From: an uncultured Neomegalonema sp.
GTDB lineage: Bacteria > Pseudomonadota > Alphaproteobacteria > Rhodobacterales > Rhodobacteraceae
DNA length: 9,461 bases
NCBI GenBank assembly: GCA_937958345.1
Contig: CALGNW010000045.1
Span: 1 to 9,461 of the forward strand
Direction of reading: 5' to 3'
Part shown: piece after piece, positions 1 to 6,562 of the stretch
How the letters are laid out: each line of letters starts with the position of its first letter
Numbering within the stretch: position 1 is the stretch's first letter
Notes under the pieces: model-generated
What the model was told of the DNA's origin: nothing
Database searches by the model: none
The model's input: the letters and a program-made list of their open reading frames with translations, nothing else
Made by a program: the position numbers and the translations under genes

Positions 1-833
1 TGCTTGACCATATCACCGACCTCAAATTTGTGAGGACCGATCTCGGCCACCGGGGCCACCTCGGCGGCAGTTCCGCACAGGAAGCATTGCTCGAAACTGT
101 CCAGTTCATCGGGCATGATATGCCGTTCTGTAACCGGGATCTGACGGTCTTTCAGCAGTCCGATAACAGTCCGCCGCGTTATTCCATCCAGAAAACAATC
201 CGGCGTCGGCGTATGAACACCGCCATTCTTGATGAAAAAGATATTTGCGCCTGTTGCCTCGGCAACGTAGCCGCGATGGTCCAGCATCATAGCGTCAGTA
301 TATCCCTTGGCCTCGGCAGCGTGCTTCGAGAGAGTACAAATCATATAAAGACCTGCCGCCTTCGCCTCGAACGGCGCGGTATTCGGCGCGGGCCGCTGCC
401 AGTCCGCGATATCGAGACGGATGCCTTTCATGCTGTCCGCGCCGAACATCGCCGGCCAGGGCCAGACAGCAATCGCAACATGAATTTTATTGCGCTGGGC
501 GGAAACAGCCATCATCTCGGACCCGCGCCATGCGACCGGACGGACATACGCATTCTCAAGGCCGGATGCCTTCAGCGTTTCGACCTTTGCCGCCTCGATT
601 TCATCCACCGTGTAAGGGATTTCAAATCCGAGAATTCTCGCCGAGTTAAAAAGGCGCTCAGTATGTTCGCGGCTTTTGAAAATTTCGCCGCTATAGGCGC
701 GCTCGCCCTCAAAAACTGAGCTTGCATAATGCAAGCCGTGTGTCAGCACATGAATCTTCGCATCGCGCCAGTTGATCAGGTCACCGTTGAACCAGATTTG
801 ACCGTCGCGGTCGTCGAATGGAATGATTTCCAT
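1..833 (-). CDS. ilvE: Branched-chain amino acid aminotransferase (class IV), 3' end outside window
   Basis: This is a PLP-dependent fold-type IV transaminase. It interconverts leucine, isoleucine and valine with their 2-oxo acids, using glutamate/2-oxoglutarate, as the last step of branched-chain amino acid synthesis in the cytoplasm. I translated the minus strand from ATG at 833 and read 277 residues with no stop before the edge; the family is usually about 290-310, so little is missing. The PLP lysine is K158 in the segment FEAKAAGLYM. Further family marks are THGLHYASSVFEGERAY (31-47), YVRPVAWRG (96-104), the GYVAEATGANIFF segment (188-200), GITRRTVI (217-224) and GTAAEVAPV (254-262). An AGGGA lies just before the ATG, closer than usual for a ribosome site. 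The gene is divergent from petP and shares its regulatory gap. A D-amino acid aminotransferase or ADC lyase is the only alternative and fits less well. Confidence 0.93.
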   Translation of the reverse strand, partial: MEIIPFDDRDGQIWFNGDLINWRDAKIHVLTHGLHYASSVFEGERAYSGEIFKSREHTERLFNSARILGFEIPYTVDEIEAAKVETLKASGLENAYVRPVAWRGSEMMAVSAQRNKIHVAIAVWPWPAMFGADSMKGIRLDIADWQRPAPNTAPFEAKAAGLYMICTLSKHAAEAKGYTDAMMLDHRGYVAEATGANIFFIKNGGVHTPTPDCFLDGITRRTVIGLLKDRQIPVTERHIMPDELDSFEQCFLCGTAAEVAPVAEIGPHKFEVGDMVK

Positions 834-897
834 GTCCCTAAATCCATGCGTTCGAGTTACTAATCTTGCGCGAACAGCCCGCAGATCGCGCTTTTTC

Positions 898-926
898 TTG
901 CGTCAGAGGTATCTGTCGGGTACATT
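898..926 (+). promoter_or_regulatory. Candidate sigma70-type promoter of petP-petR
   Basis: TTGCGT (898-903) and TACATT (921-926) are separated by 17 bases. Each matches four of six consensus positions. The predicted transcription start falls inside the inverted repeat at 926-948, which would suit repression by a MarR protein. This is a pattern match only. On the opposite strand a perfect TTGACA (934-929) lies within the repeat and could be the -35 of ilvE, but I see no good -10 at the right distance. Confidence 0.4.
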
Positions 927-948
927 TATGTCAACATAGCTGACATAA
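926..948. promoter_or_regulatory. Putative MarR-type operator (perfect inverted repeat)
   Basis: TTATGTCA (926-933) and TGACATAA (941-948) are exact inverted copies with a 7-base spacer. A smaller imperfect palindrome, TATGT-CA-ACATA (927-938), is nested in the left half. The site sits 20 bp before the petP start codon in the divergent ilvE/petP gap and touches the candidate -10 box. MarR proteins usually bind AT-rich palindromes of this size next to their own gene, so autoregulation by PetP is the simplest reading. Control of ilvE as well is possible. Binding is inferred, not shown. Confidence 0.55.
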
Positions 949-967
949 TTCGTGATCCGAGCTAACC

Positions 968-1492
968 ATGACCGCATCAAAAGCGCCGCGACGTTTGGCT
1001 CGGGATGATGAAACCGCTCAAGATCCGGGCGAACAGGTGCTGCGCGAGAGCGCTGAACTGATGTTTTTCGGCTACCGCTCGTTGACGCAAGACCCGGACA
1101 AAATTCTTGCCGAACGCGACTATGGCCGCGCTCACCACCGCGCGCTGCACTTTATCGGACGGCAACCGGGCCTCAGCGTCGCAGGTCTGCTCGATATCCT
1201 TGGCGTCACGAAACAATCGCTGGCACGGGTCCTGAAACCCTTGGTGGATGACGGTTTGGTGGAACAGCATGTTGGCGAAAACGACCGGCGGCAGCGTCTG
1301 TTGTTCCTCACTGAAGAGGGGTTCGCGTTCGAGGAAAGGCTGTCAGCTCCCCAGCGCGCCCGCCTTACCCGCGCCTTCCGCGAGGCCGGTCCCGAGGCGG
1401 TCGAAGGATTTCGTGCGGTCTTGGAGTTGATGATGGACGCAGAACAGCGCAAACAGGCACTGACTGTCATCGCCGGAGCGAAAACACCATGA
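968..1492 (+). CDS. petP: MarR-family transcriptional regulator, PetP-like
   Basis: This is a cytoplasmic winged-helix DNA-binding protein of 174 residues, within the usual MarR range of 140-180. After a polar N-terminus (1-25) come dimerisation helices. The winged helix follows: helix near 69-78, recognition helix near 81-95 (from TKQSLARVLKPL) and a wing at 99-115 ending in the MarR-typical D106-R-R-x-R-L-L-F-L-T115. A long C-terminal helix (123-169) completes the dimer interface. The stop codon overlaps the petR start as ATGA, so the two are translationally coupled. This arrangement, a MarR regulator directly before an OmpR-type regulator, matches petP-petR as described in Rhodobacter capsulatus. 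The symbol rests on that synteny and the family match, not on an alignment. The start is ATG 968; the ribosome site is weak. An operator-like palindrome lies just upstream. Confidence 0.82.
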   Translation: MTASKAPRRLARDDETAQDPGEQVLRESAELMFFGYRSLTQDPDKILAERDYGRAHHRALHFIGRQPGLSVAGLLDILGVTKQSLARVLKPLVDDGLVEQHVGENDRRQRLLFLTEEGFAFEERLSAPQRARLTRAFREAGPEAVEGFRAVLELMMDAEQRKQALTVIAGAKTP

Positions 1493-2199
1493 TCGACGCG
1501 CCGCATATCCTTGTTGTTGACGACGACTCGCGCATTCGCGGGTTGCTGAAAAAATACCTTTCCCGCAACGGCTATGCGGTGAGCGAGGCGCGCGATGCCG
1601 CTCACGCGCGGCGCTTGTTGGGGGGGCTGTCATTCGATCTGCTGGTTATAGATGTGATGATGCCGGGCGAAGACGGCTTTTCGCTGACCAAGGCACTGCG
1701 CCAGACGATGGACACGCCGGTTATGCTGCTCACAGCGCGCGGCGAGGCCGAGGACCGGATCGAAGGGCTGGAGGTCGGGGCGGATGATTATTTGCCGAAA
1801 CCGTTCGAGCCGCGCGAACTGCTGCTTCGGATATCCGCAATCCTGCGCCGGTCAGCCGAACCTGCGGACGAGCGCGCAACACCCGAACCGCCCCGGACCC
1901 TCTCGTTGGGGGCATGCCGCTATGATCTGACACGCGGCGAGTTGTGGCGCGGCGAAGAACTGATCCGCCTGACGACCGCCGAATCCGCCATGATGCGCCT
2001 GATGGCCCGCGAGGCAGGCGAAGCTGTGTCCCGTGCCGCGTTGCTGGCCGAAATGGGCGGCAGCGAGGAACCGAGCGCGCAGGAACGGGCCGTTGATGTT
2101 CAGGTCACACGCCTGCGCCGCAAGATCGAAGAAAACCCGCGCGTACCGCGTTACCTGCAAACCGTGCGCGGTGCGGGGTACATGCTCGCACCGGATTAA
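1489..2199 (+). CDS. petR: OmpR/PhoB-type response regulator, PetR-like
   Basis: This is a two-component response regulator of 236 residues. The receiver domain (about 6-120) shows the acidic pocket D11-D12-D13, the phospho-acceptor D55 in VIDVMMPGEDGF, the switch residue T82 in LLTARG and the conserved K104 in LPKPF. A Pro/Glu-rich linker (about 121-139) leads to a C-terminal winged helix (about 140-235) with LTTAESAMMRLM, VDVQVTRLRRKIE and the terminal TVRGAGYML. All catalytic residues are present, so phosphorylation is expected. No histidine kinase is encoded nearby, so its partner is elsewhere or it works with PetP alone. GGAG at 1475-1478 precedes the ATG by 10 bases. PetR of R. capsulatus was reported as necessary for respiratory and photosynthetic growth; whether that holds here is unknown. 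No cytochrome bc1 genes follow in this window. Confidence 0.88.
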   Translation: MIDAPHILVVDDDSRIRGLLKKYLSRNGYAVSEARDAAHARRLLGGLSFDLLVIDVMMPGEDGFSLTKALRQTMDTPVMLLTARGEAEDRIEGLEVGADDYLPKPFEPRELLLRISAILRRSAEPADERATPEPPRTLSLGACRYDLTRGELWRGEELIRLTTAESAMMRLMAREAGEAVSRAALLAEMGGSEEPSAQERAVDVQVTRLRRKIEENPRVPRYLQTVRGAGYMLAPD

Positions 2200-2251
2200 G
2201 CGAACCGAGCGCCTTAAAAACAATCGCGTTGCAAACCGGAACCGATAAGGC

Positions 2252-2280
2252 TTCGCACAGACAAAAAGCTGGGGTAGAAC
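2252..2280 (+). promoter_or_regulatory. Possible promoter of the DUF4212-symporter pair
   Basis: TTCGCA (2252-2257) and TAGAAC (2275-2280) are 17 bases apart, each with four of six consensus matches. The 110-bp gap after petR (2200-2309) has no clear terminator, so read-through from petPR is equally possible. The gap otherwise shows only AGGGG at 2296-2300, a suitable ribosome site for the next gene. Confidence 0.22.
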
Positions 2281-2309
2281 ACCGCGGTTAATACTTAGGG
2301 GCTTGATAA

Positions 2310-2537
2310 ATGGCAAAACACTCATTCCTCGCGCCGGAATATGCTCAGCACAGGGCGTTTCTCGGTCTGATTCTTGTCATCCTCGTTCCGTTAGTATGTG
2401 CTGATTGGTTAAATGACTGGACTTTATTTGTCTTTCCGCTCGGCACATTTGTGCTGGCACTGCTCGTTCCGATTGCTCTGATCGCGGTCGCTTTTACCGT
2501 ACCGCGTGAGGCGGACGACGAACCGGAGCAACCATGA
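2310..2537 (+). CDS. DUF4212 small inner-membrane protein, partner of sodium/solute symporter
   Basis: This is a 75-residue membrane protein. It has a short polar N-terminus (1-15), two hydrophobic spans (about 16-33 and 38-64) and an acidic tail rich in Glu/Asp (65-75). The pattern of an early Tyr (YAQHR), a Trp-containing short turn, then FxFPLGTF leading into the second span fits the DUF4212 family, whose members sit directly before VC_2705-type symporter genes. The role is thought to be that of a small subunit or chaperone of the transporter, but the biochemical function is not established. The stop overlaps the symporter start as ATGA (2534-2537), indicating translational coupling. The start is supported by AGGGG about 8-9 bases upstream. 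Family assignment comes from pattern and neighbour together, because the protein is short. Confidence 0.75.
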   Translation: MAKHSFLAPEYAQHRAFLGLILVILVPLVCADWLNDWTLFVFPLGTFVLALLVPIALIAVAFTVPREADDEPEQP

Positions 2538-4279
2538 GCGGCACGTCACGGTTTGCCGACGGAACACTGTCGCAGTTCGTAGCGGTAAGCGGCGGGCTGA
2601 TTGCTCTGTGTATTATTGCTGCGCTGCTTGGTGCGCTTGGGGTTTCAGGGTCGGCTCTCAGCATCCTGTTCATCCTTTTAATGCTGGTCCTGTGTGCGGT
2701 ATTGTCCGGCAACGCCGCGCAGTCCGTTCCCGCAACAAGCGGCGTCACATTCAGTATCGAGGCGCTTTCGGCTTTCGGGCTGTTCGGCATCGTCGGCGCG
2801 GTCTTTACATATGGCCATGATGCGCTGGTGCTGGTTATTGGCCTCGCTGCGGGATTTGTTCTCAGCCTGCTGGTCGTCGGTCCGCGATACAGTACCGTCG
2901 CCGCACGCTCGCTGCCTGACTTTCTCGGTATGCGCTACAGCGGGGCTGCGATCCGGTATCTCGCACTTTGCGTCATGGCGATTGTCACTGTTTTGTTTGT
3001 CGCCGCTCAACTAGCCGCGGCAGGTCTTGTCGCTGCGCAGGGTCTCGGCGTTTCGTCGCTCGTCGGCGTATTGGTTGGCGCACTCGCCATATTGCTTGTG
3101 ACGGTGCTGGCACAGAATAGCGCGATGACCCGTGGCCATATTGTACTCAGCACGATTGCCTTCGTCGGCTGCCTGATCGCAGCGGCGTGGGTACTATCGG
3201 CGAGAACGGGGATTTTCGTCCCTCACCTCGCCTATGGCGGGCTGTTTACCGACATCAGCGCCGCCGAGAACAGACTGGGACTTGAGACTCATTTCGATCT
3301 CCCGGGCGAAGGCTTCGGGCTAGTTGCTGCGCTTTCTCTTGTCGCCTGCCTCGCGGTTGGTTCAGCCGTGATGCCCCATCTTCTGGCGCGGTCATCCGCG
3401 CAAGGGTCGCGCGCAGGCACTCAGCATGTACTGCGAAGCGGGCTGATCCTGTTTGTAGTCCTTGCAACCGCATTGCCGGCGCTCGGCGTGCTGGCACGGG
3501 TTGATGTCTTGGCTCTCTTTACGGCCCAGCAGAACGCCGTTCCCTTTGTGAATATGCTGCCCTCCCCGCTGTTGCACGGTGCGCAGGCATGCCAGATGAC
3601 CGCCGAACGGATGGCCGAGGCTTGCACGGCACAGGGCCTTACCGAGGGCCTGCCGCTGGAAGAATTCAGGGTTGATCCTCAATCAGTACTTCTGGCCGTG
3701 CCCGCTCTCGCGCAGGTGTCGGGCTGGCTTCGCGCGCTGCTCGCACTTGTATGCCTGTGTGTCGTGACCGTCGCAGGGGCCGGCGCGGTTCGCACTCTTG
3801 CCGCCGCCTTTACCGACCGCCCTGCCGAGGACGACAAACAAACCAACGTTGCCGTTGCGGCCTTTGCCATCACCGCTCTTGCTGCGCTCGTCGCGATGTC
3901 CGGTGCTAGTCTCATCAGCCTCGGCGCATGGGCCTATTCCCTGATCGCCGCCTCGTTCGTCGGCCCGATCATTATCGGCCTGTCATGGCCGAAAACGAAC
4001 ACGACCGGCGCGCTTGCCGGACTGATCGGCGGCTTCACAATGACGGCTCTCTATATCTTCGGCGCGCAATGGGGTTTCGATTTCGAGGGCGATACCGGAG
4101 ACGAATGGCTCTGGTTCGGAATACCGCCCATGATGGCCGGTATCTTTGGCATCGTCCTATCGATGTTCCTGACGGTGGTCCTGTCGTTGATCGGACCGAA
4201 ACCGAAACCGTCGCAAGTCGCATTTTTCGGAACGCGCGCAGACCCGCCGGTTAAAGCAAATCCTGAAGTACTGGAATAA
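2534..4279 (+). CDS. Divergent sodium/solute symporter family protein, VC_2705 subfamily
   Basis: This is an inner-membrane transporter of 581 residues with about 12-13 hydrophobic spans. It resembles the VC_2705 subgroup of the SSF (ActP/PutP-like) family. Recognisable stretches include GAVFTYGHDALVLVIGLAAGF (88-108), SLPDFLGMRY (126-135), DLPGEG (255-260), VDPQSVLLAVPAL (380-392) and WPKTNTTGALAGLIGG (485-500). The substrate is unknown; relatives are often annotated as acetate or organic-acid carriers. It is atypical: the SSF signature with an AGR motif near residue 65 is absent, and the region where relatives carry a STADG-like serine/threonine pair reads TVAGAGAVRT (412-421). Two cysteines (C353, C364) lie in a polar loop. 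The start is ATG 2534, with GGAG at 2525-2528. The 3' end overlaps the convergent mutT gene by 29 bp, leaving no separate terminator. Confidence 0.78.
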   Translation: MSGTSRFADGTLSQFVAVSGGLIALCIIAALLGALGVSGSALSILFILLMLVLCAVLSGNAAQSVPATSGVTFSIEALSAFGLFGIVGAVFTYGHDALVLVIGLAAGFVLSLLVVGPRYSTVAARSLPDFLGMRYSGAAIRYLALCVMAIVTVLFVAAQLAAAGLVAAQGLGVSSLVGVLVGALAILLVTVLAQNSAMTRGHIVLSTIAFVGCLIAAAWVLSARTGIFVPHLAYGGLFTDISAAENRLGLETHFDLPGEGFGLVAALSLVACLAVGSAVMPHLLARSSAQGSRAGTQHVLRSGLILFVVLATALPALGVLARVDVLALFTAQQNAVPFVNMLPSPLLHGAQACQMTAERMAEACTAQGLTEGLPLEEFRVDPQSVLLAVPALAQVSGWLRALLALVCLCVVTVAGAGAVRTLAAAFTDRPAEDDKQTNVAVAAFAITALAALVAMSGASLISLGAWAYSLIAASFVGPIIIGLSWPKTNTTGALAGLIGGFTMTALYIFGAQWGFDFEGDTGDEWLWFGIPPMMAGIFGIVLSMFLTVVLSLIGPKPKPSQVAFFGTRADPPVKANPEVLE

Positions 4280-4682
4280 GCGGCAGGTCGGCGGCGGGCA
4301 TCGGATACTCGCGCAGGGCCTCGGGCTTCACCCATTTCAGGTTTTGCCCTTCGCGCGGTCGGGCGATCCCTTCCCATTTCCGGCACACCCATAACGGCAT
4401 CAGCAGATGAAAATCGTCATAGCTGTGAGAGGCAAAGGTCAGCGGCGCAAGGCATGACGCCTCGGTGTCGATACCGAGTTCCTCTTTGAGTTCACGGATG
4501 AGTGCTTGTTCGGGCCGCTCGCCCGGATCAACTTTCCCGCCGGGAAACTCCCACAGACCCGCCAGCGCCTTGCCCTCAGGCCTCTGCGCAAGCAGCACGC
4601 GGCCATCGGGATCAACCAACGCAACGGCGACGACGAACAGCGTCCGTATAGGGTCGGGCTTCGCGCCGGTCGCGACACTCAA
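4251..4682 (-). CDS. mutT: Nudix hydrolase, MutT-type 8-oxo-dGTP diphosphatase
   Basis: This is a cytoplasmic pyrophosphohydrolase of 143 residues, close to the family norm of about 130-140. MutT removes oxidised guanine nucleotides such as 8-oxo-dGTP and so prevents A:T to C:G mutations. The Nudix box is complete: G49-x5-E55-x7-R63-E64-L65-x-E67-E68-x-G70-I71. GLWEFPGGK (42-50) precedes it and the MutT-type FASHSYDDFHLLMPLWVC segment (83-100) follows. The only start upstream of the domain in this frame is TTG at 4682, which overlaps the argJ stop as TTGA. A GGAG lies directly against it, too close for an ordinary ribosome site, so coupling to argJ translation is likely. Pairing with argJ is, as far as I know, common in alphaproteobacteria. 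The 3' end overlaps the symporter gene. A broader Nudix substrate cannot be excluded. Confidence 0.88.
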   Translation of the reverse strand: MSVATGAKPDPIRTLFVVAVALVDPDGRVLLAQRPEGKALAGLWEFPGGKVDPGERPEQALIRELKEELGIDTEASCLAPLTFASHSYDDFHLLMPLWVCRKWEGIARPREGQNLKWVKPEALREYPMPAADLPLIPVLQDLL

Positions 4683-5992
4683 CTCCGGTAATCCGCATTG
4701 ATCCGCACGTAGGCGTAGGTCAGATCACAGGTCCAAACACTGGCGGCGCCATTGCCGACACCGACATCGGCAGACACGACCAGATCCTGCGCGCGCATAT
4801 AGGCGGCACCGTCTTCCTCGCGATAGCTGTCCGCGACCCAGCCTTTCTCAGCGACCAGAATATCACCGAAGCGGATCGTCAGCGCGTCGCGATCGGCTTT
4901 CTCGCCGGACTTACCGACGGCCATCACGATCCGGCCCCAGTTCGGGTCTTCTCCGGCAAAGGCGGTTTTGACCAGCGGCGAATTCGCAATCGAGAGCGCG
5001 ATGGTCTTTGCGGCGGCGTGCGTTTCCGCACCGGTCACGCGCACCTCGATAAACTTCGATGCCCCCTCACCGTCGCGCACGACCTGATGGGCGAGGTCTT
5101 GCAGCATCCCGCGCAGCGCAGCGCGAAATCCGTCCAACCGCCCATCGCCTGCATCCTCAATCCGGTCATGCGCGGCCTTGCCCGTTGCCCCCAGCAATAG
5201 CGTATCGGACGTCGAGGTATCACCGTCCACCGTCACGGCGTTAAAGCTGACATCGGTCCCCTCAGCCAACAGCGCCTGCAAAGCCGACTGACCGATATTG
5301 GCATCCGTCGCGGCAAAGGCGAGCATCGTTGCCATGTCAGGAGCAATCATGCCCGACCCCTTGGCCATTCCGCTGATAGTCACCGGTACACCGTCAATCT
5401 CGCACTGAACGCTGGCAAGTTTCGGGAAGGTATCGGTGGTCATAATAGCGCCTGCACAGCGCGCCCACCCGTCCGCCGTCAAGGACGCGGCAAGTGTCTC
5501 AATCACTGCCTCGATCTTTTGGTGGGGCAGGCGCTCGCCGATCACGCCCGTTGAGGCAACGAAAACACGCTCCGGAACCGTACCCAGCGCCGAGGCGGCA
5601 CGCGTCGCCATCGCCCGCGTACTTTCCTCGCCCGCAGCGCCGGTAAAGGCATTCGAATTGCCCGCATTGGCAATCACACCAACCGGCCCCCCGCCCGCCG
5701 TCAGCCCCTCAAGGGCACGCTCGCACCAAAGCACCGGCGCCGAGCGGGTGGACGACTTGGTGAAGACACCGGCCAGTGTACTGCCCGCCTCCAGCTTCAT
5801 CAACATAACGTCATCACGGCCCCGATACCGCACTTCGGCGGCGACGGCTGACAATGTGACGCCGCGAACCGGATGCACGCGCGGCGCGGTCTTCGGGGCC
5901 AGCGGAGAAATATCGTCCGGCGACCCTTTGATCGCGGCTAATGCCGCCTCGGCCTCGGCCAGTTGTTGTTTCAAGCTGTCAATGTCGCTCAT
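4679..5992 (-). CDS. argJ: Bifunctional ornithine acetyltransferase / N-acetylglutamate synthase
   Basis: ArgJ moves the acetyl group from N-acetylornithine to glutamate (EC 2.3.1.35), closing the acetyl cycle of arginine synthesis; many forms also make N-acetylglutamate from acetyl-CoA (EC 2.3.1.1). The protein has 437 residues; the family is usually about 400-415. It matures by self-cleavage in KGSGMIAPDMATML (211-224), between A221 and T222, with T222 as the new N-terminal nucleophile. The STGVIGE segment (147-153) supplies the oxyanion hole. NAGNSNAFTG (109-118) and DPNWGRI near the C-terminus are also conserved. The conserved fold begins near SPLAPK (29-34), so residues 1-25 are extra; they look like a short amphipathic, coiled-coil-prone helix rich in Ala, Glu and Leu. 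No in-frame start sits closer to the fold. AAAGG/AGGG lies upstream of ATG 5992. It overlaps mutT and is divergent from the XRE regulator. Confidence 0.96.
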   Translation of the reverse strand: MSDIDSLKQQLAEAEAALAAIKGSPDDISPLAPKTAPRVHPVRGVTLSAVAAEVRYRGRDDVMLMKLEAGSTLAGVFTKSSTRSAPVLWCERALEGLTAGGGPVGVIANAGNSNAFTGAAGEESTRAMATRAASALGTVPERVFVASTGVIGERLPHQKIEAVIETLAASLTADGWARCAGAIMTTDTFPKLASVQCEIDGVPVTISGMAKGSGMIAPDMATMLAFAATDANIGQSALQALLAEGTDVSFNAVTVDGDTSTSDTLLLGATGKAAHDRIEDAGDGRLDGFRAALRGMLQDLAHQVVRDGEGASKFIEVRVTGAETHAAAKTIALSIANSPLVKTAFAGEDPNWGRIVMAVGKSGEKADRDALTIRFGDILVAEKGWVADSYREEDGAAYMRAQDLVVSADVGVGNGAASVWTCDLTYAYVRINADYRS

Positions 5993-6067
5993 GCCGCCCT
6001 GCCTTTACCGAAACCGCGTCAGCGGCGTTTTAACGGCGATCCCCCCGCCTTGTCACGCCTTCGTCAC

Positions 6068-6137
6068 CTGCGTTGGCAATCGCAGTGGAACGGATCACGG
6101 AACGCTGCGTTGTTATTCGCAATCTGCGTTGTTGTTC
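6068..6137. repeat. Operator-like CTGCGTTG repeats in the argJ / XRE divergent gap
   Basis: Three copies of a 14-base unit lie in the 172-bp gap. CTGCGTTGTTATTC (6105-6118) and CTGCGTTGTTGTTC (6124-6137) agree at 13 of 14 positions and are spaced 19 bases apart, close to two helical turns. CTGCGTTGGCAATC (6068-6081) matches the first at 10 of 14 and lies 37 bases before it. The outer two copies at 6069-6084 and 6106-6121 also end in CGCA, giving imperfect TGCG...CGCA dyads. The regular spacing and place before a DNA-binding protein gene suggest binding sites, most simply for the XRE protein itself. No clear -35/-10 pair was found for either gene. Confidence 0.45.
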
Positions 6138-6164
6138 TTCTGGAAATACCCGAAAGGTCAAACC

Positions 6165-6554
6165 ATGCCGCACCCCGTTGATATCCACGTCGGTCAGCGT
6201 GTCCGCAGCCGCCGCTGGATGGTCGGCATGACACAACAACAGCTTGGCGAAACCGTCGGGATCAAGTTTCAGCAGATCCAAAAATATGAGACCGGCGCGA
6301 ACCGGGTGTCCGCCAGTCGGCTTTTCGACATAGCTGCGGCACTCGATACACCGGTCGATTTTTTCTTCGACGGGATCGGGGCGGCAACCGAAACCACGCA
6401 GGCAGACCCGGCAAAGCCCGGCGGCGAAAAGGTTGATGCCGCCCTCTTCACTGACAAAGAGGCGCTGGAATTCCTGCGCCATTACTATCAGTTGGACGCC
6501 GAACCGCGACGCCGCCTGTTCGAGCTGGCCCGCGCCTTGACCGGCGCAGCCTAG
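6165..6554 (+). CDS. XRE-family (Cro/CI-type) transcriptional regulator
   Basis: This is a cytoplasmic DNA-binding protein of 129 residues. A five-helix XRE domain covers about 8-69. MTQQQLGETVG (22-32) forms the second helix and turn, and IKFQQIQKYETGANRVSASRL (33-53) contains the recognition helix. A polar linker rich in Pro, Ala and Thr (about 71-92) leads to a small helical tail (93-126). The domain layout matches a conserved alphaproteobacterial group that includes PraR/PhrR-like regulators of rhizobia, which govern surface and stress traits; orthology is not claimed. I chose ATG 6165 because AAAGG (6153-6157) precedes it by 7 bases and it starts the family domain; the open frame continues upstream only as antisense to argJ. 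It converges on the DUF3047 gene with 8 bases between their ends, and direct repeats lie upstream. Confidence 0.9.
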   Translation: MPHPVDIHVGQRVRSRRWMVGMTQQQLGETVGIKFQQIQKYETGANRVSASRLFDIAAALDTPVDFFFDGIGAATETTQADPAKPGGEKVDAALFTDKEALEFLRHYYQLDAEPRRRLFELARALTGAA

Positions 6555-6562
6555 CGAAACGT

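Noticed and set aside
30..719. Long plus-strand open frame of 229 codons
   Set aside because: It lies antisense to ilvE, whose minus-strand translation has clear aminotransferase motifs; the plus-strand product is basic and has no domain.
1132..1605. Minus-strand open frame of 157 codons across petP and petR
   Set aside because: It is antisense to two well-supported coupled genes, and its product is arginine- and serine-rich without a domain.
2211..2251. GCCTT / AAGGC inverted repeat after petR as a terminator
   Set aside because: Arms are only 5 bp with a 31-base loop and no T run; chance is the better explanation.
5436..6164. Upstream extension of the XRE gene to a 372-residue protein
   Set aside because: The extra part is antisense to argJ and low in complexity; the XRE domain begins at ATG 6165 with a proper ribosome site.
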